9,073 nucleotides of DNA from Saprospiraceae bacterium (lineage in GTDB: Bacteria; Bacteroidota; Bacteroidia; Chitinophagales; Saprospiraceae). The notes beneath the pieces are model-generated. The model did no database searches and had not been told where the DNA came from. It saw nothing but the letters and a program-made list of their open reading frames with translations. The stretch covers positions 1-9,073 of the forward strand of contig JAHDCE010000075.1 of NCBI GenBank assembly GCA_020630045.1, read 5' to 3'. The position numbers were made by a program, and so were the translations under genes. Shown in pieces: positions 1-7,370 of this stretch; position 1 is the first letter of the stretch, and each line of letters begins with the position of its first letter.

Positions 1-51
1 GTGAAGGAACTGAAAGACATTCTTGAAAAAATCAAAAAACAAGACTCATGA
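1..51 (+). CDS. C-terminal end of a probable BlaI/MecI-type repressor (partial)
   Basis: Only the last 16 codons are inside the window (VKELKDILEKIKKQDS, then TGA). The tail is a charged, amphipathic helix of the sort that ends BlaI/MecI winged-helix repressors, but it is too short to identify on its own. The main support is context: the stop overlaps the ATG of an M56 BlaR1-like peptidase by the ATGA arrangement, and BlaI-M56 pairs are a standard two-gene unit in Bacteroidota. In characterised systems the repressor dimer blocks the promoter of its own operon and is removed after the membrane peptidase is activated. The true start and the DNA-binding domain lie upstream of the window. Any other small regulator with a helical tail is possible. 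Confidence 0.55.
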   Translation: MKELKDILEKIKKQDS

Positions 52-150
52 TCCAATTTCCACCCGTTCCACAATTACTAATCGAGTCGACCATTTGCCT
101 AGCTTTATTTTACTTGGTCTACCATTTCGAGGAATGACACCTTCTTCCAG

Positions 151-663
151 ATGAATCGTTTCTACCTGCTAGGCACTGCGATTCTCTCGTTTATCATCCC
201 GATATTATCTTATTCTTTTGACAAATCCGCGGATATAGATAGTGTCTTATTACCTGTCGTCACCATATCCGCCCAAATGGAAAACGGTCTGAATACCGGA
301 ATGAATCACCCTACCCTTCCGGGTAATATATCCCTAGGTCAAATATTATTGACAGTCTATTTGACGGGAGTCCTCATCTTAGGAACCCAGTTGATGCGAC
401 GCTTGGTATTTATCCGGAATTTCATCCGCAGAAACGGAGGAAAAACCGTAACTGTTACACCCGAAATCGACAGTGTCTCATTTTTCAAATGGATTTTCAT
501 ACATCCAAGACACCAAGAGAATGGCAACCAATGGGTATTGGAACACGAGCGAGTACATTCTCGTCAAGGGCATAGTTTTGATGTGCTCGTCATGGAGATA
601 TTGACCGTTTTGAATTGGTTCAATCCTTTTATTTATTTATTCAATCTTGCGCGAAACACATGA
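151..663 (+). CDS. Middle fragment of the M56 peptidase (membrane helices and HExxH)
   Basis: This is the longest open stretch of the broken peptidase's N-terminal half, opening at the internal ATG of the segment QMNRFYLLG. It encodes a helix around residues 4-22 (FYLLGTAILSFIIPILSYSF), a periplasmic loop, a helix around 64-80 followed by a basic stretch (MRRLVFIRNFIRRNGG), and the zinc-binding HERVH within EHERVHSRQGHSFDVL near residues 132-136. A further hydrophobic segment (VLVMEILTVLNWFNPFIYLF) follows, before the reading frame fails at TGA 661-663. The WFNPFIYLF segment is the usual lead-in to the third zinc-ligand motif of M56 enzymes, which here sits in the next frame. If translated alone this product would lack the first helix and the third zinc ligand, so activity is unlikely. 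Confidence 0.6.
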   Translation: MNRFYLLGTAILSFIIPILSYSFDKSADIDSVLLPVVTISAQMENGLNTGMNHPTLPGNISLGQILLTVYLTGVLILGTQLMRRLVFIRNFIRRNGGKTVTVTPEIDSVSFFKWIFIHPRHQENGNQWVLEHERVHSRQGHSFDVLVMEILTVLNWFNPFIYLFNLARNT

Positions 664-1444
664 ATTCATCGCCGACCGTCATGTGTCCAGCTTGGCTCCT
701 AGCAGATATGATTATGCCCGACTCCTAGTAGCAGAGACGGAGAGAAGCATCAATCCCGGTTTGATGAATTCATTTGCTTCTCTAATTAAAAAACGTTTAA
801 TCATGTTATCATCAAAATCTTCTCGAAAAAGAAGTTCGTTCAAGTTTTTGGCAGTTATCCCTGTTGTGGGATTATTAGTGGCCCTGTTTTCATTTGATAT
901 GGCACCTACAAGTGCCCCTGATTTGAATGCATTGGACGCCGCTACTCCCGACATGCCATTGGAAGCCATTTCTTCGGGACTCAATGCCCCTTTACAACCG
1001 ATTCATGTGGTAGTTGACACACCTCCACCTCCTCCACTACTTCAAAAAGGAGAGGTTTTCAAAGTGGTGGATATAATGCCGCGATTCGGCGATTGTCAAC
1101 AAGAAGAAAGTTGGGAAAGGAAAAAATGTTCGGATAGGAATATCATCAAATTTATTAGTAATAATATTAAGTATCCTGAGGAGGCTAGGAAAAATGGTGT
1201 GGAAGGAATGGCTGTCATTCGCTTTGTAGTGAACAAAGACGGTCGGTTGAGCGATTTCCAATTGCTGAGAGATCCCGGTATGGGTTGTGGAGACGAAGCC
1301 ATGCGAGTTTCAAAATTGATGTCTGATTGGAAACCCGGTTCCCATGAAGGAAAAACAGTAAGAGTACAGTTCACTTTTCCCGTAAGGTTTAAACTAGCTG
1401 ATCCCGAGCCGGCAGAAACCCCTTTGGAAGGTGGACAAAAATAA
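647..1444 (+). CDS. TonB-like C-terminal fragment of the M56 fusion
   Basis: The open frame begins with the M56 motif RETHEFIAD and the helical segment ending IKKRLIML, then becomes a TonB-type protein. It has a basic stretch (SSKSSRKRSSFK), one membrane helix (FLAVIPVVGLLVALFSF), an extended Ala/Pro-rich periplasmic linker with five consecutive prolines, and a TonB C-terminal domain over roughly nucleotides 1139-1410. That domain contains the family's IKYPEEARKNGVEG motif and ends in VQFTFPVRFKL. Two cysteines ahead of it (FGDC and KKCSD) match a pair usual in Bacteroidota M56-TonB fusions. TonB domains bind the TonB box of outer-membrane receptors and transmit proton-motive force from ExbBD; a receptor gene lies directly downstream. 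The TTG at 647 is only the frame boundary. An ATG at 803 would give a 213-residue protein laid out like a free-standing TonB. Confidence 0.7.
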   Translation: MRETHEFIADRHVSSLAPSRYDYARLLVAETERSINPGLMNSFASLIKKRLIMLSSKSSRKRSSFKFLAVIPVVGLLVALFSFDMAPTSAPDLNALDAATPDMPLEAISSGLNAPLQPIHVVVDTPPPPPLLQKGEVFKVVDIMPRFGDCQQEESWERKKCSDRNIIKFISNNIKYPEEARKNGVEGMAVIRFVVNKDGRLSDFQLLRDPGMGCGDEAMRVSKLMSDWKPGSHEGKTVRVQFTFPVRFKLADPEPAETPLEGGQK

Positions 1445-1460
1445 ACCGGATTGATGCCCT

Positions 1461-1480
1461 CGGCTGTTCGGCGACAGCCG
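1461..1480 (+). other. Hairpin just downstream of the M56-TonB gene
   Basis: A perfect 7-bp stem, CGGCTGT against ACAGCCG, with a 6-base loop. It begins 16 bases after the stop codon. TGC and GCA outside it could extend the stem across a 3-base bulge. No T-run follows, so it is not a terminator by itself. It may protect the 3' end of the transcript or act together with the stronger hairpin 18 bases later. Confidence 0.5.
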
Positions 1481-1497
1481 GCATAAATCAAAATGTG

Positions 1498-1525
1498 AGC
1501 CGCTTCGGAAACGAGGCGGCTTTTT
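1498..1525 (+). terminator. Intrinsic terminator of the BlaI/M56-TonB unit
   Basis: A 10-bp stem (1498-1507 with 1512-1521, one G-T wobble) is closed by a GAAA tetraloop and followed directly by a T-tract (1521-1525). The opposite strand has no T-run after the stem, so the orientation is +. It ends the upstream transcription unit and implies that the receptor gene beginning at 1624 has its own promoter in the remaining 98 bases. Confidence 0.88.
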
Positions 1526-1623
1526 ATATTCCGTCCTAGCCGCATTCTACATACATTCGTATTTTTACAATTATTTTTAAGCAAAAAATCCTTTCGGACG
1601 TTCTACCATCAAACGATCCGACC

Positions 1624-3966
1624 ATGTTGAAACCAAAAACATATATCACCCTGCTCTTCCTTTTTGTCCAATGCATAGTAATTGGACAAAACTCTTATAC
1701 CATCAGTGGATATGTTCGTGATGCGGACACGGGGGAAGATCTCATCGAAGCCAATGTTTACGACAAGTCCAAACCCGGACAAGGAGTGACTACGAATTTG
1801 TATGGTTTTTATTCCTTGACCTTACCGGAAGGGAAATATACTTTCGTCTACTCCTATTTAGGATATTCCGACAAGGAAATCACCATTCAGCTTGACCAAG
1901 ATATCAGGCAAAACATGGACATGTCCGTAGGAGTGTTAATGGAAGAGGTAGTAGTTTCCGCAAGGCCATCGGACCACAATGTTTCCAGTACCCAAATGGG
2001 AACGGTAGAAATGGACATGGAACAAATCAAAACCATGCCCGCTCTCCTAGGAGAAGTGGATGTCTTTAAGGCGATGCAATTATTACCGGGAGTACAATCA
2101 GCAGGAGAAGGAAGTAGTGGATTTTATGTTAGGGGCGGCGGCCCTGATCAGAATTTGGTATTGTTGGACGAAGCAGTTGTCTATAACACCGGCCACATGC
2201 TTGGGTTCTTTTCTGTATTCAATGCGGATGCCGTAAAAAATACGACGCTCATCAAAGGCAATATGCCCGCCAATTATGGTGGGCGATTGTCATCTGTGGT
2301 GGATGTACAGATGAAGGAAGGAAATAACAAAAACTATGAGGTGGATGGCGGAATCGGGCTCATCGCTTCTCGTCTGACCGTCCAAGGACCGATTGTCAAA
2401 GACAAAAGTTCTTTTATCCTTTCGGGAAGGCGGACTTACGCCTTCGATCTCGCCCAACCGCTAATCAACAGAACCCAAGCGGCGGGTACGAATTATTATT
2501 TCTATGATGTCAATGCGAAGGTGAACTATAAAATTTCCGACAAGGACAGAATTTTCATTTCTTCTTATTTCGGAAGGGATGTATTGGACTATTATACGGG
2601 AGCCCGGGATTTCGGATTACAAATCCCTTATGGTAACCTGACGACTACCGTCCGCTGGAATCACTTGTTCAGCGATAAGCTGTTTATGAATGTCGCGGCG
2701 ATTTACAATAGTTATGATTTTAAAATCGGATTCCAACAGGATCAATTCGAGGTGGAGGTCATTTCGGGTATCCGGGACTGGAATGGAAAAATAGATTTCG
2801 ATTATTTCCCCCATCCCAATCATGAAATCGGATTCGGTGTCAATTTCACCCATCATAAATTGTCTCCCCAGAATTTGACGGCACGTGCCGGAGAAACGGA
2901 TTTGTCCTTGGCATTCCAGCCTAAGTATGGACATGAAACCGCCTTGTATCTTCAGGACGAATGGAAAGCCACAGATGAGTTGACGATTCAAGCAGGACTC
3001 AGGTTTTCAATGTTCACACAAGTGGGGCCTTATACCTCTCCCTTGGATTCATTGGTGTATCAGAGGAGCGAACCAGTAAAGCGGTTCAACGGATGGGAGC
3101 CTCGCCTTTCGGCGAAATATTCACTGCCGGACGGTTCATCTATCAAGGGTGGATTTTCGATGGGCAATCAATACATCCATTTGGTGTCCAATTCGTCATC
3201 TACTTTGCCGAGTGATATTTGGGTACCTAGCTCGGAACGTATCGCTCCACAACGATCGACTCAATACGCCCTAGGATATTTCAGGAATTTCGGAGATAAT
3301 GTGTTCGAGTCTTCGATTGAATTATATTACAAAGATTTGGACAATCAAATCGATTTTCAAGAGAGCTATGTCAATCAACCATCGGAAGACGTAGAAGATA
3401 ATTTCGTGTTCGGACAAGGGCGTTCTTATGGGATGGAGTTGTTCCTGAAAAAACGGAAAGGCGATTTGACCGGATGGATCGGATATACTTTATCCAAAAC
3501 GGACAGAACATTTCCCGATATCAATAACGGCGATCCTTATCCGGCTATATTTGACCGACGACACGACCTATCGGTCGTGGCTAATTATCAAATCAATGAC
3601 AAGTGGAATTTGGGCGCCGTTTTCGTTTATGGTACGGGAAATTCGTTCACTCCGGTAAAAAGTTATTATTTTATTGAAAATAATTTCGTACCGGAATATG
3701 GGAGAAGGAATAGTGAAAGAATCGATGCATATCATCGCTTGGATTTATCGGCGACATTCAAGCCTACACCTAGGAGAGAAAACAGTCGATTTGAGAACAG
3801 TTGGAATTTTTCGATTTACAATGTTTACAATCGAAAAAATGTCTTTTTTATTTACTATTTCCCGGAAACGGATATTGCAAATGGAACGGCGAGAATCCAA
3901 GCGTTCAAGGTTTCATTATTCCCTATAATCCCGTCCGTCACGTGGAATTTTTCATTTAAATATTAA
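1624..3966 (+). CDS. TonB-dependent outer-membrane receptor with CarboxypepD_reg-like domain
   Basis: The 780-residue product has the full layout of a Bacteroidota TonB-dependent receptor. A signal peptide spans residues 1-21 (cleavage likely at VIG/QNS). A carboxypeptidase-regulatory-like beta-sandwich follows at about 24-105 (ISGYVRDADTGEDLIEANVY, LYGFYSLTLPEGKYTFVYSYLGY), then a TonB-box-like stretch EEVVVSA at 107-113. The plug spans about 130-235 and includes GFYVRGGGPDQNLVLLDEA and the closing NYGGRLSSVVDVQMKEG. A beta-barrel runs to the C-terminus, ending with an aromatic strand (VTWNFSFKY). It would import a ligand too large or scarce for porins, powered by TonB. The ligand cannot be deduced: this subfamily is not SusC proper, no SusD is present, and the DUF4249 partner often seen beside such receptors is absent here. 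The ATG at 1624 fits the signal peptide. The gene ends only a few bases before the sensor kinase, so the two are probably co-transcribed. Confidence 0.93.
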   Translation: MLKPKTYITLLFLFVQCIVIGQNSYTISGYVRDADTGEDLIEANVYDKSKPGQGVTTNLYGFYSLTLPEGKYTFVYSYLGYSDKEITIQLDQDIRQNMDMSVGVLMEEVVVSARPSDHNVSSTQMGTVEMDMEQIKTMPALLGEVDVFKAMQLLPGVQSAGEGSSGFYVRGGGPDQNLVLLDEAVVYNTGHMLGFFSVFNADAVKNTTLIKGNMPANYGGRLSSVVDVQMKEGNNKNYEVDGGIGLIASRLTVQGPIVKDKSSFILSGRRTYAFDLAQPLINRTQAAGTNYYFYDVNAKVNYKISDKDRIFISSYFGRDVLDYYTGARDFGLQIPYGNLTTTVRWNHLFSDKLFMNVAAIYNSYDFKIGFQQDQFEVEVISGIRDWNGKIDFDYFPHPNHEIGFGVNFTHHKLSPQNLTARAGETDLSLAFQPKYGHETALYLQDEWKATDELTIQAGLRFSMFTQVGPYTSPLDSLVYQRSEPVKRFNGWEPRLSAKYSLPDGSSIKGGFSMGNQYIHLVSNSSSTLPSDIWVPSSERIAPQRSTQYALGYFRNFGDNVFESSIELYYKDLDNQIDFQESYVNQPSEDVEDNFVFGQGRSYGMELFLKKRKGDLTGWIGYTLSKTDRTFPDINNGDPYPAIFDRRHDLSVVANYQINDKWNLGAVFVYGTGNSFTPVKSYYFIENNFVPEYGRRNSERIDAYHRLDLSATFKPTPRRENSRFENSWNFSIYNVYNRKNVFFIYYFPETDIANGTARIQAFKVSLFPIIPSVTWNFSFKY

Positions 3967-3972
3967 ACATAT

Positions 3973-6900
3973 CTGAAAGGTATTTTAATAAAATATAATC
4001 TGTTCATTTTTTTGCTTTTTTTTTGTTTTCCCTTATCGGGAAAATTGCATCCCCATTATATTCAATATACCTCTAAAGACGGGCTTCCGGGAAATGAAAT
4101 ATACGATATCGCCGAAGATAATAAAACCGGACTTTTGTGGCTAGGAACAGAACGAGGGCTCGTCTCTTACGATGGGTGGAAATTCACGACTTATATACCC
4201 GAAAACGGACAGAATCCGGATGTTACTAATTTGAATATTATGCCGGATGGATCGGTTTGGTGTATCAATTTTTCGAATCAGGTATTGCGATGGCATAAAG
4301 GCGATTTTAAAGTAGTGGAAGAATTTCTCCCTTATCAGAAGTCGAAGAACTATTTCCATTTATGTTCTAATGACAACGGCATGCTATTATTGAATTGTGC
4401 CGATGCGACTATCGTCTTTGACTATAAATTGGAATATATTCAAAAAATCGATTTAGGAAATTATAATATTGGCCCTGTAAGCGGAGTGATCATTAACCAA
4501 AATCATATTTTTATTGAAGTAAACTTAAAACGTGAATATCGTAACCACCCGGACTCAATCGTGGCCAAAACGGTTCTTCTTCCCCTTGATGCAGATCACC
4601 TCCAGGAAGGCAATATTATACGTAAAGTGAAAAAATCTAATTTCAATCAACCCAATGACAATAGGGTTATTTTTTTAATGAAAAACAATTTGAATGGGAC
4701 GAAGGGAGTGATGTTCAATCAAAACCATCAAACCCCATATAAATTTTTCCAATTATCTGGCCAACAACTTTCAACCTATGACGAGTACGATTCATTTTTG
4801 AACTCATTCGCCAACCATTCTATATTATCAATTAATATAGACAATAATAATGAAGCATGGATCGGCACGGACAATGGACTATACCATATCAAATCCCAAA
4901 CACATTGGTTTAAAGGATTCAATGTTTCAAAAATTGTTTTTAACTCGGATAACAGCGCGTGGGTATCAAGTACCAACGGGGGTATATTTTACATCCCGAA
5001 TATAGATTTAAAAAAGTGGGACGAAAGTCAATTGGGCTGGAATCCCGGCGGATTTTTTAAATCAAAAAAAGCTTATGGTATTTACTGGTTGGGAACGGGA
5101 AACGGGGATTTGTTAGGATTCACTGATTTCAACCTACCTCCGAAATATATACGAAAAAGGATAGTCCCAAAAGAAAACGACCAAATCGAACAAATTACAG
5201 TCGGGGACCGACATTTCTTATATCTATACCAAGTCGATATTCCATTTTCCAACGGCCAACTCCAAAAAGCAGAAGAGCACTTCTTCGCGCCTTTAGTCAA
5301 ATCGAAGCTAATCAATACAGTTAGTTTCATCAATAAAGTGTATGAAAATGTCTATATCGAACTACTTAAAAAACATTCTAATAAAAATACTTTCCCTGAA
5401 TTCGCAAGAATGAATTTGTCAGAACATTGGCAACGCTACTATTTAGGAAAACCGATTAATTCGTTTGAAGGATTTCATCAAAAATGTAACTCTTCTAATC
5501 CCATCAAACGGCAATGTCATTATGAATTAATAGCACCGGATTCTACCAGCGTTCAAAAAAATGTTTTTTATTGGAAAGAAGAGAAGGCGATTGTCGTTCT
5601 ATTCCAAAAGAAAACCGTCCTTGAAAAGGATGGTTTGTATCGTGAAATCAAAACTGATAATAATGAACGAATCATCGGCTTTCAAGGCTTGAGTCTTTCA
5701 GATAAAAATATGATTTTAACCTCTAAAAAAAATCATTTTTACAAAATTGACAATCAATTCAACACCTCGAAAGTTGAATATAAAAATGGAAATAGAACCA
5801 TTAAACCCTACCAAATTATCAATCATGATAAAAACTCTTTTTGGGCACTGAGTCCGACATGTATCGCTAGAGTTGATTTAGATGGAAACATTTTAAATTA
5901 TTATGATGATTCAAGCGGTATTCCCATTAATAACACACAGGATATCAATTATCATTCGGGCAAATTATATATTTCTACTACGGAAGGTTTTTTCATACTT
6001 GATGTATCTAATAAAAATAATTTAAATCCAAAATTGGACCTTCGTTTAAGCCCTCCTGAAGTCAATGGAAAACTTGTGGATAAAGGATATATAAACATCA
6101 ATCAAAACGACGATATCCGAATCGGCTACCATCCGGTTTATTTCTCTCCAAAAACACATTATAAATTATCTTATCGATTAAAAGAAACCGACGAATGGAA
6201 AGAAACCGACCCGGAAAATTCAAGTATTGAATTTTCCAGATTGGCTCCGGACGATTATAGGTTTCAATTACAGGCGACTACTTTAAACAATCAAGAGAGT
6301 GAAATATTAACTTACGAATTCTCTGTCTTACAACCGATATATTTCAGGTGGTGGTTCATATTAGGATTCCTTCTTTTTTCCGCTTGTATCGGCCTTGCCA
6401 TTTATTCATATAATATCCGTCGGATAAAAGAAAAAAATGAGTTACAAAGTAAGATCAATGAACTACAACTAGAGTCGCTACAATCTAAAATGAACCCTCA
6501 TTTTATTTTTAACGCGTTGAACTCTATTCAAACATTGGTATTCACTCAAAAGAAAGAACAAGCGAATGAAACCTTGGGAAAGTTCGCGGATTTGATGCGC
6601 AAATATCTCAACCACTCTTCCAGCAATACGATTCCCTTATCTGAAGAGATAGAGGCATTGCGATTATATGTTGAATTAGAATCCATTCGATTTCCCGACA
6701 TTGACATACACTTCCAAATCGATCCGGATTTGGATCCCGATGAAGTCGAAGTTCCTCCCATTATCATCCAGCCCTTCGTTGAGAATGCGTTCAAGCATGG
6801 CTTGTTGCACAAGGAGGGAGACAAACGATTAGAGATATCATTTCGACAACTCAAAAACGGAACCTTAGCTATTCTTGTTAAGGACAATGGTGTCGGACGA

Positions 6901-7089
6901 GAAGCGGCCGCACGATTAAGAAAATTCAAAAAACATAAATCGTACGCATCCAAAGCCATTGAAGAACGATTGAGAATCATCAACTCATTCCGGAAATATC
7001 CGATTACGATTGAAATCATGGATTTAATGGAACAAGGAATCGCTACCGGAACTTCGGTAAACATTATGATTCTGGAAGACGCCCAATAG
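3973..7089 (+). CDS. Propeller-Y_Y_Y-LytS-type membrane sensor histidine kinase, non-ATG start
   Basis: Numbering here counts from the TTG at 4012. The N-terminal 700 or so residues form a periplasmic sensor with two-component-regulator propeller repeats (WLGTERGLVSYDG, AWIGTDNGLYHI). A Y_Y_Y-type beta-sandwich follows at about 690-773, and a single membrane helix at about 780-802. A short coiled linker leads to a His_kinase (LytS/YehU) domain with phospho-acceptor H830 in KMNPHFIFNALNS. The HATPase domain has N-box PFVENAFKHG (about 921-930) and G-box DNGVGREAA (958-966). It would phosphorylate the LytTR regulator downstream. The start is problematic: no in-frame ATG exists between the receptor stop and deep inside the gene. 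Starting at CTG 3973 restores a good signal peptide (KGILIKYNLFIFLLFF, 1038 aa in all). TTG 4012 leaves an h-region with no basic n-region. ATT 3982 and CTG 4000 are other options. The kinase core is intact, so the gene is probably functional. Confidence 0.9.
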   Translation: MKGILIKYNLFIFLLFFCFPLSGKLHPHYIQYTSKDGLPGNEIYDIAEDNKTGLLWLGTERGLVSYDGWKFTTYIPENGQNPDVTNLNIMPDGSVWCINFSNQVLRWHKGDFKVVEEFLPYQKSKNYFHLCSNDNGMLLLNCADATIVFDYKLEYIQKIDLGNYNIGPVSGVIINQNHIFIEVNLKREYRNHPDSIVAKTVLLPLDADHLQEGNIIRKVKKSNFNQPNDNRVIFLMKNNLNGTKGVMFNQNHQTPYKFFQLSGQQLSTYDEYDSFLNSFANHSILSINIDNNNEAWIGTDNGLYHIKSQTHWFKGFNVSKIVFNSDNSAWVSSTNGGIFYIPNIDLKKWDESQLGWNPGGFFKSKKAYGIYWLGTGNGDLLGFTDFNLPPKYIRKRIVPKENDQIEQITVGDRHFLYLYQVDIPFSNGQLQKAEEHFFAPLVKSKLINTVSFINKVYENVYIELLKKHSNKNTFPEFARMNLSEHWQRYYLGKPINSFEGFHQKCNSSNPIKRQCHYELIAPDSTSVQKNVFYWKEEKAIVVLFQKKTVLEKDGLYREIKTDNNERIIGFQGLSLSDKNMILTSKKNHFYKIDNQFNTSKVEYKNGNRTIKPYQIINHDKNSFWALSPTCIARVDLDGNILNYYDDSSGIPINNTQDINYHSGKLYISTTEGFFILDVSNKNNLNPKLDLRLSPPEVNGKLVDKGYININQNDDIRIGYHPVYFSPKTHYKLSYRLKETDEWKETDPENSSIEFSRLAPDDYRFQLQATTLNNQESEILTYEFSVLQPIYFRWWFILGFLLFSACIGLAIYSYNIRRIKEKNELQSKINELQLESLQSKMNPHFIFNALNSIQTLVFTQKKEQANETLGKFADLMRKYLNHSSSNTIPLSEEIEALRLYVELESIRFPDIDIHFQIDPDLDPDEVEVPPIIIQPFVENAFKHGLLHKEGDKRLEISFRQLKNGTLAILVKDNGVGREAAARLRKFKKHKSYASKAIEERLRIINSFRKYPITIEIMDLMEQGIATGTSVNIMILEDAQ

Positions 7090-7157
7090 TCAATGAACAT
7101 AAAAAACGGGCTTTATTCCCTTCCCCAATACGATTCTAAACAATATCCTGCCGTCAG

Positions 7158-7189
7158 TTTGCATCCTATCGAATTTGCTTATAAATTTG
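7158..7189 (+). promoter_or_regulatory. Bacteroidota-type promoter for the response regulator gene
   Basis: TTTG (7158-7161), a 20-base spacer, then TAAATTTG (7182-7189), which matches the Bacteroidota -7 consensus TAnnTTTG perfectly together with the -33 TTTG. It lies in the gap after the kinase stop. Transcription would start near 7196, giving a leader of about 175 nt before the regulator ATG. It implies the regulator can be expressed independently of the receptor-kinase unit. No start-site data exist, so this rests on the motif match and position. Confidence 0.6.
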
Positions 7190-7231
7190 CCCTCATTGCA
7201 ACCTGAGCGGATGAATGATAGTTTAGGGTCG

Positions 7232-7250
7232 TGGAACAAATATTTGTCCA
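7232..7250. promoter_or_regulatory. Palindromic site, possible operator or RNA hairpin
   Basis: A perfect 12-bp palindrome ACAAATATTTGT (7236-7247) is flanked by TGG on the left and CCA on the right, offset by one extra A. It lies 47 bases downstream of the -7 element and just before the long stem-loop. The symmetry suits a dimeric DNA-binding protein. As RNA the pairing has no natural loop, so a DNA site is more likely. No family can be assigned. Confidence 0.35.
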
Positions 7251-7261
7251 CTTAACATGGA

Positions 7262-7346
7262 GGTATTTTACAGCGACCCTTCGTTGGATTTTCGTTACGT
7301 AGCTTACTATGTGCCTCGAATCCGTCTTGATTCGCTGTAAAATACC
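7262..7346 (+). repeat. Long imperfect stem-loop with 15-bp terminal inverted repeats
   Basis: Positions 7262-7276 pair perfectly with 7332-7346 (15 bp). Inside that, GGATT (7286-7290) pairs with AATCC (7319-7323), and CG (7293-7294) with CG (7317-7318) past a 2-base bulge. An apical 6-bp hairpin pairs ACGTAG (7297-7302) with CTATGT (7307-7312) around CTTA. The structure ends 24 bases before the regulator ATG and has no T-tract, so it is not a terminator. It may be a structured 5' leader element or a small dispersed repeat. Confidence 0.7.
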
Positions 7347-7370
7347 AAACATCAAATCGGACACTTATTT

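Larger units (their letters stand above)
48..1444 (+). pseudogene. M56 BlaR1-like metallopeptidase with C-terminal TonB domain, split by two frameshifts
   Basis: Read across three frames this is one protein. Frame A (48-137) gives a first membrane helix ending ALFYLVYHF. Frame B (about 130-663) continues RNDTFFQMNRFYLLG, two more helices, and the zinc motif HERVH (544-558). Frame C (about 650-1444) resumes RETHEFIADRHV, which holds the conserved HEFxAD segment of M56 peptidases, then a basic stretch, a fourth helix, a proline-rich linker and a TonB C-terminal domain. Both joins shift the same way (net +1, equal to a 2- or 5-base loss or a 1-base gain), near 126-135 and 646-661. Compared with relatives, about two residues are missing at the first join. 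Neither site is a homopolymer run. The first ATG overlaps the upstream stop, implying translational coupling. Intact relatives act as membrane sensor proteases paired with BlaI. Here the HExxH and the downstream acidic zinc ligand are in different frames, so no complete peptidase can be made without frame changes or corrected sequence. Confidence 0.8.

Noticed and set aside
126..140. Programmed +1 frameshift at GAA-TGA-C, as in prfB
   Set aside because: The stop context TGAC resembles prfB, but the P-site tRNA would re-pair poorly and the second break has no such signal; mutation or sequence error is simpler.
1560..1579. Promoter for the receptor gene at TATTTTTA
   Set aside because: Two TAttTTTa matches to the -7 element lack the final G, and no TTG lies at the right distance; a promoter must exist in the gap but I cannot place it.
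1096..1584. 162-codon open frame on the minus strand
   Set aside because: Covers the TonB domain and the terminator hairpins; the + strand protein is clearly recognisable there.
3674..3928. 84-codon + strand frame inside the receptor
   Set aside because: Overlaps the receptor's beta-barrel in another frame and shows no domain or independent start signal.
6546..7100. 184-codon open frame on the minus strand
   Set aside because: Lies wholly over the kinase catalytic domain, whose motifs are intact on the + strand; the translation shows no domain.
7251..7360. Integron attC site or transposon with target duplication
   Set aside because: The RYYYAAC/GTTRRRY ends of attC are absent, and the only shared flank, AACAT, is placed unevenly around the arms.
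7179..7364. 61-codon minus-strand frame in the gap before the regulator
   Set aside because: No recognisable domain; it is explained by the long stem-loop region.
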